Assembly (NCBI GenBank): GCA_022264855.1
Contig: JABYQU010000089.1
Location: forward strand, 1 to 60,903
Direction of reading: 5' to 3'
From: Lenzites betulinus
Taxonomy: Eukaryota; Basidiomycota; Agaricomycetes; Polyporales; Polyporaceae
Length of the DNA: 60,903 nt
The translations under genes and the position numbers were made by a program. The stretch's first letter is position 1. Each line of letters starts with the position of its first letter. Of the stretch, positions 14,114 through 25,140 are shown in pieces. The notes under the pieces were generated by a model. It was not told the DNA's origin, ran no database searches, and worked only from the letters and a program-made list of their open reading frames with translations.

Positions 14114-15268
14114 TCACGACTTTGCTTTCTTTTTCGCTTTCCTCACTTTCTCTCTTCCCTCCTCCGCGCGTGTACTCGCTACAACCTTCGCCTGTATGGG
14201 TATCGCGTCATCCTCACTATGAGCCTCGTCTCCACTTGTCGTATCCTCTGGTTGTTGTGATATTGATGTAACCTTGCGCTGCGCCTTCTTCTTCTCCTTT
14301 TCCTCCTTACGCGCCCGCTTCTCTGCTTTTCGCTGCCTGCGCTCCGCCCTCTCTAACTTACGTGCCGCCTTCGCTAGCTTGCGCGCCGCTTTGGCCTCCT
14401 TGTCGTCCACTGTCTCGACGTCGGTATCGGATGAATCCCTCTCCTTTCCCTTCAATTTCTTCCGCTCCCTCCCCTCGGCTTCGGCCTTCGCCTCTCGCTT
14501 CCTCCGTTTCCTCTCGTGCTTCTCCTGGTCCTCGCCCATCTTCCGTTTCTTGCCGCCTTCGCTTCTCCTTACTACTGGCGTGTCGGTGGATGGTGATGGT
14601 GACGATGCGGAAACAGAATTGGAAGGCCCAGCCTGGCTAGCGGGGCTTTCTGCGCCGTCCTCGTCGTCCCCCGTGAGAAGCGGTCCGCGGTAGAAGGAGG
14701 CGTATAGCATCCGGCGCGCCGCCTGTTGTTTTGCGACTGCCATGAGGCTGAGCTGTGGTGTGAGGCTCCCGCTCCCGCTGCTGCCGGAGCTTGTCAGGGA
14801 TTCGGCCGGTGTGGCAGCTCCGGAGAGAGCGGGGGTGCCGGAGACGGGGCGGCGGTTGGACAAGATGCCAGTGGCGGTACGTTTCAGCTCTAGGGCGGGT
14901 GTCTGGTCACCCTCATCATCCTGCGAAGAATGTGTGAGGATTGGAAAAACGGTATTGAGTGGGATGTGTGCAACACACCGATTCGCCGCTCGACTCGTCG
15001 TCCGAGTTGTGCAACTTGAGCTGTATGCTGACTGCCGCAGCCTGAAACACACTAGTGCCAGTTCATTAGAGTCCGATGGGTTTGGTATGCGACCAGAGAG
15101 CACTGACTGGTCCCAGAAGGGGAATGCTTCGTCGCGGTCCTTGCCTATACCCGCAAGCGTTTTCTTTTGGGTTATAGTGATCGGTTTGGCTATCGCCCCG
15201 TTGCGAAGACCCGTACCCTTCCCAGACCAACCCTGCTTGACGAGATGTGTATGCCCATCGATAGGCAT
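14114..15268 (-). CDS. G-patch domain protein, GPATCH4-like
   Basis: Three exons on the minus strand (15268-15108, 15051-14979, 14920-14114) give 346 residues. The G-patch lies right at the N-terminus: HLVKQGWSGKGTGLRNGAIA, then KPITITQKKTLAGIGKDRDE and FPFWDHVFQAAA. The W-(D/N)-H-V-F-x-x-A-A end is reconstructed by the first intron and is the GPATCH4 pattern. The rest is very lysine/arginine/glutamate-rich (KAARKLERAERRQRKAEKR), as in nucleolar proteins. G-patches activate DEAH-box RNA helicases, so a nucleolar or ribosome-biogenesis role is the inference. The frame stays open across both introns, so an intronless reading would give a longer, wrong product. Divergent from borealin with 207 bases between starts. 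Confidence 0.85.
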   Translation of the reverse strand: MPIDGHTHLVKQGWSGKGTGLRNGAIAKPITITQKKTLAGIGKDRDEAFPFWDQSVLSGRIPNPSDSNELALVCFRLRQSAYSSSCTTRTTSRAANRCVAHIPLNTVFPILTHSSQDDEGDQTPALELKRTATGILSNRRPVSGTPALSGAATPAESLTSSGSSGSGSLTPQLSLMAVAKQQAARRMLYASFYRGPLLTGDDEDGAESPASQAGPSNSVSASSPSPSTDTPVVRRSEGGKKRKMGEDQEKHERKRRKREAKAEAEGRERKKLKGKERDSSDTDVETVDDKEAKAARKLAKAARKLERAERRQRKAEKRARKEEKEKKKAQRKVTSISQQPEDTTSGDEAHSEDDAIPIQAKVVASTRAEEGREKVRKAKKKAKS

Positions 15269-15475
15269 GTCGAGTGAGTAGGGAACACGGAGAGCAGTCA
15301 CCGGCAGAGACAAACCTGAGCGCCTGAGCCGCAGCTCAAGAAAAGGATACAGGCCCACGTGACTGCATACACGCGCGCACAGAGTGGCTTGGGCGCTTGT
15401 GTCGGACGCGTCTGTTTCCTCAACCCCTTCAAGCATCCGGTCTACCCCATATCTTCCGCCGTCACTGTCTCAGAA

Positions 15476-16868
15476 ATGTCTGTATCTCGCATGCGTAAAT
15501 ACAGCGCAGAGGAGAAAGAACAGCTCCTTGCGAATCTCGACCTCGAAGGTCCGTCTGGTCCCCCGCGCCTCGTGCGGTGTGCTAACATCAACATGCTTCG
15601 CGCGCAGTGGCACACAAGACTCGCCAGTTCGAAGACTGGCTGGCCGACGCGCTTGAGAACTTCCAACGTCACCAGGAGGGCCTGATTTTGCGTATGCCGC
15701 GCATCGTGCGCAACGTGACACTGAGGGATTTCGCCAAGTACAATGGAGATATCCAGGAGTGCGTGAAGGGCTTGAAGCGCGAACTTTTGGGCGCCGAGGA
15801 CAGCACGATTGATCAGGGCACGCGCAAACGCAAGTGGGTAGAGTCGCAGGAAGCGGACGGAGACAAGCTGGATGGGAAGCTGGCGCATACTGAGGCACCA
15901 AGAGCGATGAAGACGGGTACGCTCACAGTTTGTCTGCAATGCAGCCGTGTTGAGGACTATGCTAGCTCGCACCGTGGCAGCGACACCTACCAAGAAAGCT
16001 ACGTCTTACGCTGCGCCAACAACTGCCTCGAAGACCCGTTTACCCGTCACCAAGACCCCAGCCAAGGTAGGCGCGGCTCAAATACTTACGGTCAGCGTAC
16101 TCAAATGAATGGACCTAGGGACGCGGCAATCAGCGTGTACCATCTGGTGCAGTTTCTCCAAGTCCACAGAAAGGGTCCTCGAAACCCCTGCAATTCCCCC
16201 GTACACCATCCCGATTCGCTTCCCCTAACAAGCCATCTCAAACCATCCGCCCCGCCTCCCGTGTGCCCTCCTCGTCTACTTTCAATCCCGTTCTTTCGTC
16301 AGAATCGCTGCATCCTCGCTGGCCACGCAAGAACGAGAACCTGCTCAGCGCGAACGGGTCTCCATTGGCCAATCCATACCAGCTGGACCTGAAGAATTGG
16401 TTCAAGGCCGTCGCAGAAGGCAACGGCGCAGACGCTGACGGTAGCAGCTCCGGCGACACTAACGGGGCACGCGGGCTCGGCAAACTCGGTGTTCCCGGTT
16501 CCAATACGCTCAAGAAGCAACGAAGTATCGTCGTCCGCTCCGCGTCCAATTCCTCTGTCGCCTCGCACGGCGCCCACTCGCGCTCAGCCTCACAAGCGAG
16601 TACTCTCGTTGCCTCCCAGAGCGGGCTTGATCAGCGCATCAGCGGTGCTTCGAACTCGGCGGAGGTGTCCATCGCTACTGCGCCATCCGTTTCGGCTCTC
16701 CTGTCGGTTCAGACGAAGGATGGACATGTGCTGGAGTTCAATCCCTTGCAGACGTCCCCCGAAGAGCTCGATGCGCTCGAGGGTATCACAGACAGCGCGA
16801 AGAAGCAGGCCAAGGAGGACATGGCGAGGCTAATACAAGTCACGATGCAGCGCTGGAGGCTTAGTTAG
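15476..16868 (+). CDS. borealin / Nbl1-type chromosomal passenger complex subunit
   Basis: The N-terminal Nbl1/borealin domain is clear: RKYSAEEKEQLLANLDLE joined by the first intron (15549-15607) to VAHKTRQFEDWLADALENF, then MPRIVRNVTLRDFAKYNGD. This helix joins INCENP and survivin in the three-helix bundle that targets Aurora B to centromeres and midzone. Later exons give TPAK/GRGNQRVPSGAVSPSPQK, WPRKNENLLSANGSPLANP and a C-terminal VLEFNPLQTSPEELDALEGI. Exons: 15476-15548, 15608-about 15916, 15945-16066, 16119-16868. The second intron is ambiguous. A frame change must occur between about 15834 and 15944, by a 28-nt intron (15917-15944, good splice sites, 417 aa), a 91-nt intron (15838-15928, 396 aa) or a 79-nt one (15834-15912). 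The rest is secure. Confidence 0.87.
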
Positions 16869-17519
16869 TGCACCGGTGGCGGGCACGTCGTCTCTTATCA
16901 CCGCTACACTCTATGCTATGATGAGTCTCCCTGCAGATCAACGTTTTGGACGGTCGAAGACACTGATATATTTGTAATACGCGCCGTTTCTGCGAAACGA
17001 GTCCTTTGACTACTCCTCTTCGGCCGGTCTACCGGTCAACCTTGTCAATATCGGCGTTTCGCCGTCGACAATGTGGTTCTTCAAACTTCCGGCCCCTTAT
17101 ATCAAGCCACTCGAAGACGATTCCGGTGGCAACGGATGTGGCCCAGAAGCCAGCCACGATATCAGAGTCCGGGTAGAAGACTCGCAGCAGCTCGTAGCTC
17201 GAAATTCCGACCTACATCAGCGCATCGATTTGAGGTTCTTCACACGATATTTCAAGCTTGACATCGTGTTAGCACGGCGCTACCATAACACAACATGACT
17301 TGTCCGCGGATCCTCGTACAGCGCGCCCACGCGCGCCTTCCGCCGCACGCCCGATGACAAGCATACGATACCGCTCAACATCATGATGCTTCATATGCAG
17401 ATTATCATCGTTCAAACTGTGTCCGACACGGGGCATAGCGCCGTTCGTATATATAACACGTAGGTTCGTCAGTTCAGCCCATATTCCAACCCCTGTTCTG
17501 TCTCGTTGACGCACCCTAC
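16869..17519 (+). promoter_or_regulatory. promoter region of terpene synthase 1 with TATA box
   Basis: About 650 bases without a supported gene. A clear TATA box, TATATATAA, at 17448-17456 lies 64-72 bases upstream of the terpene synthase ATG at 17520. That is the usual distance for regulated fungal genes. The frame starting at 17071 has no recognisable domain and is rejected as a gene. Confidence 0.6.
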
Positions 17520-18885
17520 ATGACTTCTACTGCCAACGTCCCTCGCTATGCTGCAACAGATGAGTGAGTACCTGTCACACAACGGCGTCAACTGCTGAAT
17601 GACCTTTTGGAAAACAGTTGCGGCCTGATCGTTCACGGGTCAGGGCATCCAGGCCTCGGCGGTTATCCCGTACACATTTCGTCACTACGCGACGTCCGCA
17701 GGGCCTCAAAAAAGCAGCTTGTCGTTGCAAATATCAAGCAAGCCATACACAGCTTCTTGGATCGTGCGCATTACCACGACCCTAAAACGGCCCCCAACGC
17801 GGACCTTCGTGGCGCAGTGGCCGCCGAGATCATGTCACTCAACGCCGAACTTAGCACGCACTTCATCGCAGGCATGGTCGACACGAGCTGCACTCTCACC
17901 GAAACCGCGTTCGCCCACCTGCCATACGAACACCAGCTCTTCGTGTCTCTCCGCACCGCGTATGTCGCCTACGTCGACGACCTTGGGCAGCGCGACCTCG
18001 AAGCGTTACGCCTGTTCGGTCAACGGATCGCCACCCGCAAGAGCCACGCGGAACCCGTGCTGGAGCGCGTCGCACTCCAATTCGAGGACGTGTACACCTT
18101 ATTCCCTCGCCTTGGCGCAGACTCCATCAACGCGTCGACGCTGGCGTGGATAGTGGGCTGTTACATCGAGTTCACGACCAAAGGCATGGCCGTCGTCCCC
18201 GGCGCGCTTAGGTACCCTTCTTACGTGCGGAACATGTCGGGCATCTCCTTGTGCTATTCGTTCTTCAACTTCGCCAAGGGCTGGCGGGTATTGGATGACA
18301 ACTCGTACTTGCAAATCATACCGTGAGTCCTTGACTACATCCCCTAAGTTCGTCCGTGCTAACGCGAAGTTCAGAGAGCTCGTGTTTTGTACCGATCACA
18401 TCAAGTGAGTCCTCCATTTGCAAATAGATATCAACGCTCAATGCCTCGCGCCTCAATCTGACAATCGAATGCGATAGTGACATGTGAGTACTTGGAGTTC
18501 CCCTTTATCCCGCCGACATCAGACTGAAGGCACCAATCACTAGTCTCTCATTCTACAAAGAATGGTTGGATGGCGAAACGAACAACTACATCTGCTCGCG
18601 TGCTGTCGCGGAAGGACGGGATGAACTGGCCGTGCTGAACGACGTTTGCGAAGAAGTTTTGGATACCATGCGAAGGGTCGCGGAGATTACGTCGTCAGAC
18701 ACCAGCCTCGCCGACATCTGTCGCGGCTATCTCATGGTGCGTACCTGTTCTATAATTTGCCATACGCAGGCACTGAGAGTCATGCGCCAACGGCGACTAC
18801 CCACCAGGGAAACATCGAGTTCCATTTCAGGGCGAAGAGATATCGTCTTGCCGAACTGCAGATACCGGAGCAGACTCGACCGTAG
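17520..18885 (+). CDS. sesquiterpene synthase 1, trichodiene synthase (TRI5) family
   Basis: Six exons (17520-17563, 17618-18322, 18375-18404, 18478-18483, 18544-18736, 18808-18885) give 351 residues. The aspartate-rich motif reads YVDDLGQRD (D135, D136; the fifth position of DDXXD is not acidic). The NSE/DTE motif is N260-D-I-L-S264-F-Y-K-E268, within CTDHINDILSFYKEW. The RY pair follows in FHFRAKRYRL. These metal- and diphosphate-binding residues are those of class I terpene synthases that ionise farnesyl diphosphate. Overall similarity is to trichodiene synthase-like proteins, but the product cannot be read from sequence. A 6-nt exon supplies the N-D of the NSE motif. The paralogue downstream has the same exon lengths (30, 6, 193, 78). 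The gene looks complete and functional. Confidence 0.92.
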
Positions 18886-20142
18886 TCATGTGGACGCCGA
18901 TTGTCAACTTTCTGTCTAGGAATCGTGCGTGTTACTCGGAGCTCGAGCGTTATGTGTTGACACAGATCCCTTGGAGCTGGTGTACATATCGTACTATGGT
19001 CCGCTTCACTCGGCGTATCCTAGTGAGATAGCAGACGCCATCCATGCAGCCCAGGACAGCGCGCGCCTGAATCCCACAGCGCTAGCCAGCTTTCACCATG
19101 TTTACGGGCACTGCCGATCCGCGGCGTTGAAGCCGAGTAAATGACCTTCGCGGCAGCTGTCAAGAACCCGGTCGAAGGCTTCGTGTAGCGCCGATCCGAG
19201 TGAGCGCTCCGTGTCAGCAAGAGAAAGAGGCACATGTGAGCCTTGCTTCAGTGTTGTTAATTGGTTTCGCTGGTTTTCAATGCTGGCCTTTACCCGAATT
19301 ATTCACTGCACCTTATTATCTGATATTCTGCAAGCCTCGGGCTGTTGACATCCCATTATGCCCTCACCGCAAGCATGTGTGGTGTGCCATGCCAAGGCTT
19401 TCGCTGCTGATAGTAACCCTGCACAGTGCGAGTTGTTCTTCATTCCGAATACAACACTGTCTCTGTTCACAGGTCCTGTACACGTATGATCATTTGTGCG
19501 GGGCGCTCACATATCCGCCCTCATCATTTCGACAGTAGTCCGGTGGTTTGCCGCTCTCGAAGCTCGAGCGCTGGCGCTTCGCGAACCGGGTTTCGACGCC
19601 CATTGATAATAAATTATCGAAAGCTTCCCTGCCTTTCATGACATTCGTTGCTGATTTGTAAAGGGCCTGTGTTTATGTAACGGAGGCCTGCACTAGTATC
19701 CAATGAGTATCGGTAGGACATCGCTCCTGACCTGCTTTGAACATTTGGATTATACTAATGCTGCCGAAGCCAGGTATTCTCCATGATAAATATTAAGATG
19801 GTCGCCCAAGTCAAGCCTGAAAGTTGTTACCATGAAGTCAGCACTGCCACACTGTGGGTGCTTCAAACTGCAGTGCTATGATCTTAGCGTCTCAACCCCT
19901 CGAGGTGGCTAATATTAACGAAGCTGAGAAGGCTGGTATTAGATTTGCTTCGCGCGCTATGGAGTATCGCATCGTTCGCCGCGCTTGCCGAAATCCGCGA
20001 TAAGACCATTTCTTCTCTACAATTTTCCATGCATAACTGATTCAAGTTCTCTTCCTGGTGAAGCGCGCCCTTACGTTTTGATCTCGAGGGTCATACGTTC
20101 GCGATTGATTTAGAGCGAGAACTCAAAGGGACCCCGGTGTAC
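18886..20142. other. spacer between the two terpene synthases
   Basis: About 1.25 kb without a supported gene. Small frames (for example 18929-19144 and 19200-19538) show no domain or splice logic. Base composition falls compared with the coding exons. I see no tailoring enzyme, transporter or regulator, so the pair does not form an extended cluster on this side. Confidence 0.45.
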
Positions 20143-20150
20143 TATATAAG
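20143..20150 (+). promoter_or_regulatory. TATA box of terpene synthase 2
   Basis: TATATAAG lies about 175 bases upstream of the preferred ATG at 20324. The distance leaves room for a leader, or for a short upstream exon that I could not resolve: a GT donor sits at 20228 and a CAG acceptor follows at about 20280. Confidence 0.5.
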
Positions 20151-20323
20151 CTTGGTCGATGAGCGTATGCTTAGTCCCCAGACCAGTCTTCCCCCACTTC
20201 GATCGTGAGGCCCTTCCAGATTGACCGGTGAGTGTCAATCCGCGCTACACGCTTCTAGCGGTCGCTCACACTGACCAGCACGATACAATAGACTTCGTCT
20301 CTACCTTCCACTCAGCGTCCTAC

Positions 20324-21537
20324 ATGCACCAAGAACTCAAAAGGCCTCAGATACAGCGCGGATTCTCCGAGTCCATCCCCGAGGTCAAGCAGATTTTACG
20401 GGATTTCATGATGCGCCTCCGGTACCGCCACCCACGTACGCCCCGCAATGCGAAACTCAGGGCAGAAATCACCGCCGAGATCATCTCCTGGGACGTCCAG
20501 CTCAGCCCCAAGAAAATCGAGGGCCTCATGGACACCGCCTGCGCCATCGCCGAATCCGCGTATTCACACATAAGTTACGAGCACCAGCGGGTGGTCGCCC
20601 TTTACACCGCCCACCTCACCTACATCGACGACCTCGGGCTCCGGGACCTTGAGGCGGTCGCCCAGTTCGGGCACCGCCTGCTTGCGCGCGAGGACTTCGG
20701 CAACGCCTCTATGGATCGGCTGATTGTGCTCCTGCGGGACATGCACGCGTTCTACCCGCGGCTCACCTGCGACGCGATCACGGTCTCCACCCTCGACTTC
20801 CTCGTAGGCGTGCACAACGAGCTCACCGGCAAGGAGCGGGGGGTTATCCCTGGGGCAACGCCGTACCCTTGGTACATGCGCCAGAAGACCGGGATCGGCC
20901 CAGCGTACGTACTCTTCAACTTCGTCAAGGACTGGCGGGACCCGATGGACAATATCCACTTGCAGCTCGTCCCGTATGTGTCCCGCTCCTGCGCTTCTTT
21001 GCACTATGAATTGATCATATCCTACAGCGACCTTGAATTCTATACCGACACGATCAAGTGCGTATCTTTGCTTTTGCTTCGACTATAGTGCTAAGGAAAC
21101 TCACCTGTGCTGATGTGGCTGTGCAACCGACAGTGACTTGTAAGTGCGCTCAAAACCTGGAATTCACAACGGGGGTTTCTTTTGCTGACGAAATCTGCAG
21201 GCTTTCATTCTACAAAGAATTCCTTGCGGGAGAGACCGACAACTTCATCAACCTGCGCGCCGCAGCAGAGCAGAAGGATCCACTCGTCGTATTGCGCGAG
21301 GTCGCCGAGGAAACGTTGTTGAGGATAGAACGGGTCGAGGCCCTCACCGCGACCGATCTACAGCTCTCGAACATATGTCGCAGTTACCTCATGGTAAGCC
21401 GATTGATACGTGCATAGGTCCCACACGAGTGTGCGCTAATACTGGTTCACCACATACAGGGCTATACCGAGTTTCATATCAGGGCGACAAGATACCGTCT
21501 TGTCGATCTAGAGATGGAGTTTGAGCAAATATTGTGA
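20324..21537 (+). CDS. sesquiterpene synthase 2, trichodiene synthase (TRI5) family
   Basis: Five exons (20324-20973, 21028-21057, 21134-21139, 21201-21393, 21460-21537) give 318 residues from the first in-frame ATG. Motifs parallel the upstream paralogue: YIDDLGLRD (D102, D103), then N227-D-L-L-S231-F-Y-K-E235 assembled through a 6-nt exon, and FHIRATRYRL with the RY pair. The two proteins align throughout (for example YEHQRVVALYTAHLTYIDD against YEHQLFVSLRTAYVAYVDD) but have clearly diverged, so the duplication is not recent. The N-terminus is shorter than in paralogue 1. A short upstream exon is possible, since the reading frame is open back to 20228 without an ATG. Function: cyclisation of farnesyl diphosphate to an unknown sesquiterpene. 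Confidence 0.9.
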
Positions 21538-21749
21538 AGAGATGAACAGACTTGCTACTTGAAACGCTAACGACCGCTTGTTGTAAACATAATACCGGCT
21601 TTCTTCGACCTAGTACAGTCAATACACTCCATAGATGAGCATCCTCGTTTGACTGATCATCCGTCGTGAACCTGGAATGGCAAGCATAGATAAGTCCATT
21701 TGCCTAGTAGCACAGTACGCTGAACCGGTCGCGATGCTCAAAAGCTATA

Positions 21750-23396
21750 TCACTCCTGTGCAACCTCATATCCCTCCTTGAGCTTGCCAATGGCAGCTCT
21801 TAAACCCGCCCAGATCGCGTCCATCAAAGCGGCACCGTTCCCCATGCCGAACACGAGTGTAGACGCGTAGAAGAAGTTTGCATTACCCGTGCCTTGTCGC
21901 AACCACAGGCTGTTGAACAAAGGGAGAAGCAAAGATGCATGGAGGTGGATGAGGGCCGTCACAATTGGGTGACGGAGATCTGTGGTGGAGGCTGTGAGAC
22001 CGGTGGCCGCAGAAATAGGGTAAAGAAACGTACATGGGTATATCTCTGGGAATACGGCAAACATGGACAGGAATAGTCCAGGGTCGGAGAGGGTTGGGTA
22101 TGGTTTGAATACCGCTAGTACGCCGACCAGGAGGAATGTGGCATACAGGAGATCATGCCTTGCATCATGATTGTAAGCATACTTCCAGATAGACGTAGAG
22201 CGAAATCTTACTGGAATTTGATGCATATCGGTATGATGTATATGATCAAGTGCACCTGGGTGAAGGTATAGGTCAAACCATGGCCGAGCTAGGTCGCAGA
22301 TTAGAACTCACTGAGAACACCATCAAGAAAAACGACCGGAAGTGGTCGAACATCTCCGTGAAGAAGTACCACCAAAGCCCAGGATTTGGTGTCAAATCTG
22401 GAAGGGTGAGTCTGAAACGCCGGTTATAAATCGCGTCTGGCAAGGCCGGATTTTTACTGAGACTTACGACGCGCCCCATGTCTTTTCTACCCATAACCAA
22501 TTCCCGCAAACTAGAGTGGACGCAAAGGTGAGGAGCGCAACGTATCCACATAATTCCAAGAAAAGGGGTATTGTCCGTTTCAGCGGGGCTTCGAAGGGCC
22601 GCGGAAGCGCAAGACGAGAGACAGGCCGCGAGATGTTCAACAGGAGTAGCGGGGCTGCCAGCAGTATAGAAGGTAAGGATAATTGCACTAGACTTGCGAG
22701 CGCGAAGAGGGAGGCCGATGCACGTCCTGCACGATATTGGAACAGCGTTCAGCTTAACATATCAAAGGAACACACCTCTGCACGCGAGCATAATCGCGAG
22801 CAAGCAAAGCATGTTCTCTATGGAGGAGGTGGAGAATGCGAGGCTAGGAAGTAGGATGTAAGAATTCAGCAGGTAGCTGAAAGCAGGTTCCGTGAGTACA
22901 CACAGCATAATGGTACGAAGACGCGCTTACAGGGCTGCTATTTGCTTGTCTCTGGATGTGTGCTTTGCACCTGTCCTGAGCCTCCATATTCGAACCAAAG
23001 CCCATGCTGCCACCGAATCGACTGCGGTCCATAGCAATGGCGACGTGTAGGGCGTCAAGGGCAGCACGGTTGAAAACAGTGACAGTAGTATGGGGGACTA
23101 TGCACGCGTCAGCTGCCGTCTGCACAGACGTATCTGCATGCCTACATGTCGGAAAAATCCCCCAGAGTATGGGTCAATGCCATGTTCAAACAAGTAGATA
23201 CCCTCGCGTACTGCATCGGTAGTGTAAGCTGTTAAGCGCGTCCATGGGAGTAGGGAACCAGCGCACACCGAGAGTAGGACGTGAGCGGTGAAGATAATTG
23301 GTGGTCGTATTTCAAGGCGTCAGGTAGGGGTGCGAACGCGAGTGCAAGTCTAGCGGCAACAAGGGCAGGGAACGCGTAGTCCGCGGCGCCGTCCAT
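21750..23396 (-). CDS. GAB1: GPI transamidase subunit PIG-U / Gab1
   Basis: Nine exons on the minus strand (23396-23267, 23210-23146, 23097-22931, 22876-22776, 22726-22468, 22411-22312, 22255-22212, 22158-22034, 21979-21750) give a 406-residue polytopic membrane protein. Family landmarks are [17 protein letters not shown] near the N-terminus, the conserved [20 protein letters not shown] with [27 protein letters not shown] and [15 protein letters not shown] at the C-terminus. PIG-U is the ER-membrane subunit of GPI transamidase, which attaches GPI anchors to proteins. It is thought to help recognise the GPI or the signal peptide. All eight introns are 49-56 nt. The gene is divergent from the cyclin gene with 220 bases between starts, and convergent with terpene synthase 2. 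Confidence 0.93.
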
Positions 23397-23616
23397 GCGA
23401 GCATATGGGAGTCTGAAGTCAAGAGCATCTATAGCGCTTCTAACAATGATGATATGGTGATGTAATGACTAATGACCGGAGTCAGTAATATAGTAGTGAT
23501 GTACTACAAGACATCTGTACCTTCCTTCAATAGTTCCCTTACTCCGTCACCTCAGATTAATAACAAATCATCCACCGGCGACTACCACTAGGATATTGAC
23601 TTGCCTTCTCCACACC

Positions 23617-25041
23617 ATGTACGGCGAGCCACAACACTACGGGGACCCGCCACAACTCATCCCTGCAAACCACCTCAAGTTTCACCACCCGTACTTCACA
23701 CCCCAAGAAATAGAGAAGCTTTCAGATAAGCAGCGGGGAAAGCTTTCGATCACCCAGGAAGAGAAAGCCAGGCAGCAGGCATGTGGCTTCATTGAAGCGG
23801 TTGGACTAGGCATAGGCTTGTCAGTGTTGAATGGCTTTTCACGGTGTACAATGCGCTAACGAACGCGCTTTTCAGCCCTAGGAAAACGATTGCGACAGCA
23901 CAGAATCTGTACCACCGATTCTACCTCTTCTTTCCTCGCAAGGACTTCGGCTACCATGTGCGCCTTGTCTACCTCCCTTATATCTTTCTTTGCGGCCTGC
24001 TAAACTACATGGGCTACCTAGGACGTGTGCCTTGGAGCTATGTTTGTGTCTTCTAAAATGCACGATACGCTGAAGAAGCCAAGAGACATCCTCATGGTCG
24101 CATACGCCGTCCGCTTTCCTGAGCTCGCGGCTAAGGCGAAGTCTATGGGAGGGGAGCTTGAGATGGACCCGACCGTGAGTTGCTCCTCGCAGCCTGGAAC
24201 TTCCCCGATGCTGATACTTTTACATAGACCGTAGAAAGTGACCGCCAGCGACTGCTCGCGGTGGAAAGGCTTATGCTTGAGTGCATATGTTTCAACTTCA
24301 CTGCGCGGCTACCATTCCCATACGTCATCAAGATTTGCCGCGCATTCGGTGGTACGTACCACACTGTTCCCCATATCTTCTTCAATTCACGCGCAGTTTA
24401 GCATCCAAGAAGTTGTCCAAACTAGCGTATCGGCTCGCCATAGACAGGTACGAGGAGTCGCATATTGCGGCTTGCATGACACTGATACAGTCCCCTCCAG
24501 CTTCCGCACCCTGGTCAACCTCTCATACCCCCCACACGTCGTAGCCCTCGGATGTCTATACCTTGCTGCGCTCTTACAATCCTTCGAGCGCGGCACGTCG
24601 CCTGAGCGGGAAGGGAAACACACCTCGCACTCGATCGCGGCCACACTGAGCAAGTCCGGCGACTGGGGGAAGCAGTTCCACGCGCACATCGCCGATATCG
24701 AGGAGATAGCGCACGCTGTCATCGATCTCCTCATTGCCTTCTCGCAGTCTCAGAATCCCGCCGCGAACACGTCTCCTGCCACACCCTCGTCCCCGCACCC
24801 GCACCTCTCGCGCAGCGGCCACGGCCACGGGACGCCCGCCCCGGTGTACGCACCGTACAAGGCGGATCAGCTCATCCGTCTGAAGATCGTCATGCGCGAG
24901 ACGGAGCACCCGCCGCGGGCACGGGAGAGCGTCGCGGCAGAAGAGCCGGACTACGATGCAAACAGCTCCCCGTTTTACAGGGGCGAGGCGACCGTGCGAT
25001 ACATGTTCGCGCCCGCAGACATGGTCGACGACCCGTCATAA
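23617..25041 (+). CDS. CTK2: cyclin, CTK2/cyclin K-like (RNA polymerase II CTD kinase subunit)
   Basis: Six exons (23617-23819, 23876-23957, 24022-24174, 24228-24351, 24402-24447, 24501-25041) give 382 residues. After an N-terminal HHPYFTPQEIEKLS, the first cyclin box contains FPRKTIATAQNLYHRFYLFF, DFGYHDVCLGAMFVSSKMHD and TLKKPRDILMVAYAVRFPEL, the pattern of transcriptional cyclins K/T and Ctk2. A second box follows (CICFNFTARLPFPYVIKICR, LAYRLAIDSF, LGCLYLAALLQSF). The C-terminal third is low-complexity, rich in S, P, H and G. Such cyclins pair with a Ctk1/Cdk12-like kinase that phosphorylates Ser2 of the polymerase II CTD. Assignment to Ctk2 rather than another C-type cyclin rests on motif similarity only. 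Confidence 0.82.
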
Positions 25042-25140
25042 CAGCGCAGTCCAGTGACGTCGGGGTACCATATATGTGATACATTCGCTTTGCGCTCTGG
25101 TAATACAGCATTTATGTAGCCGCTATCTCGAGATTCTCGC

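Noticed and set aside
14742..15281. Plus-strand frames opposite the G-patch gene
   Set aside because: Shadows of the K/E/R-rich coding strand; the minus-strand model has a domain and closed splice frames.
17071..17298. Short frame before terpene synthase 1
   Set aside because: No domain; overlaps the promoter region with the TATA box.
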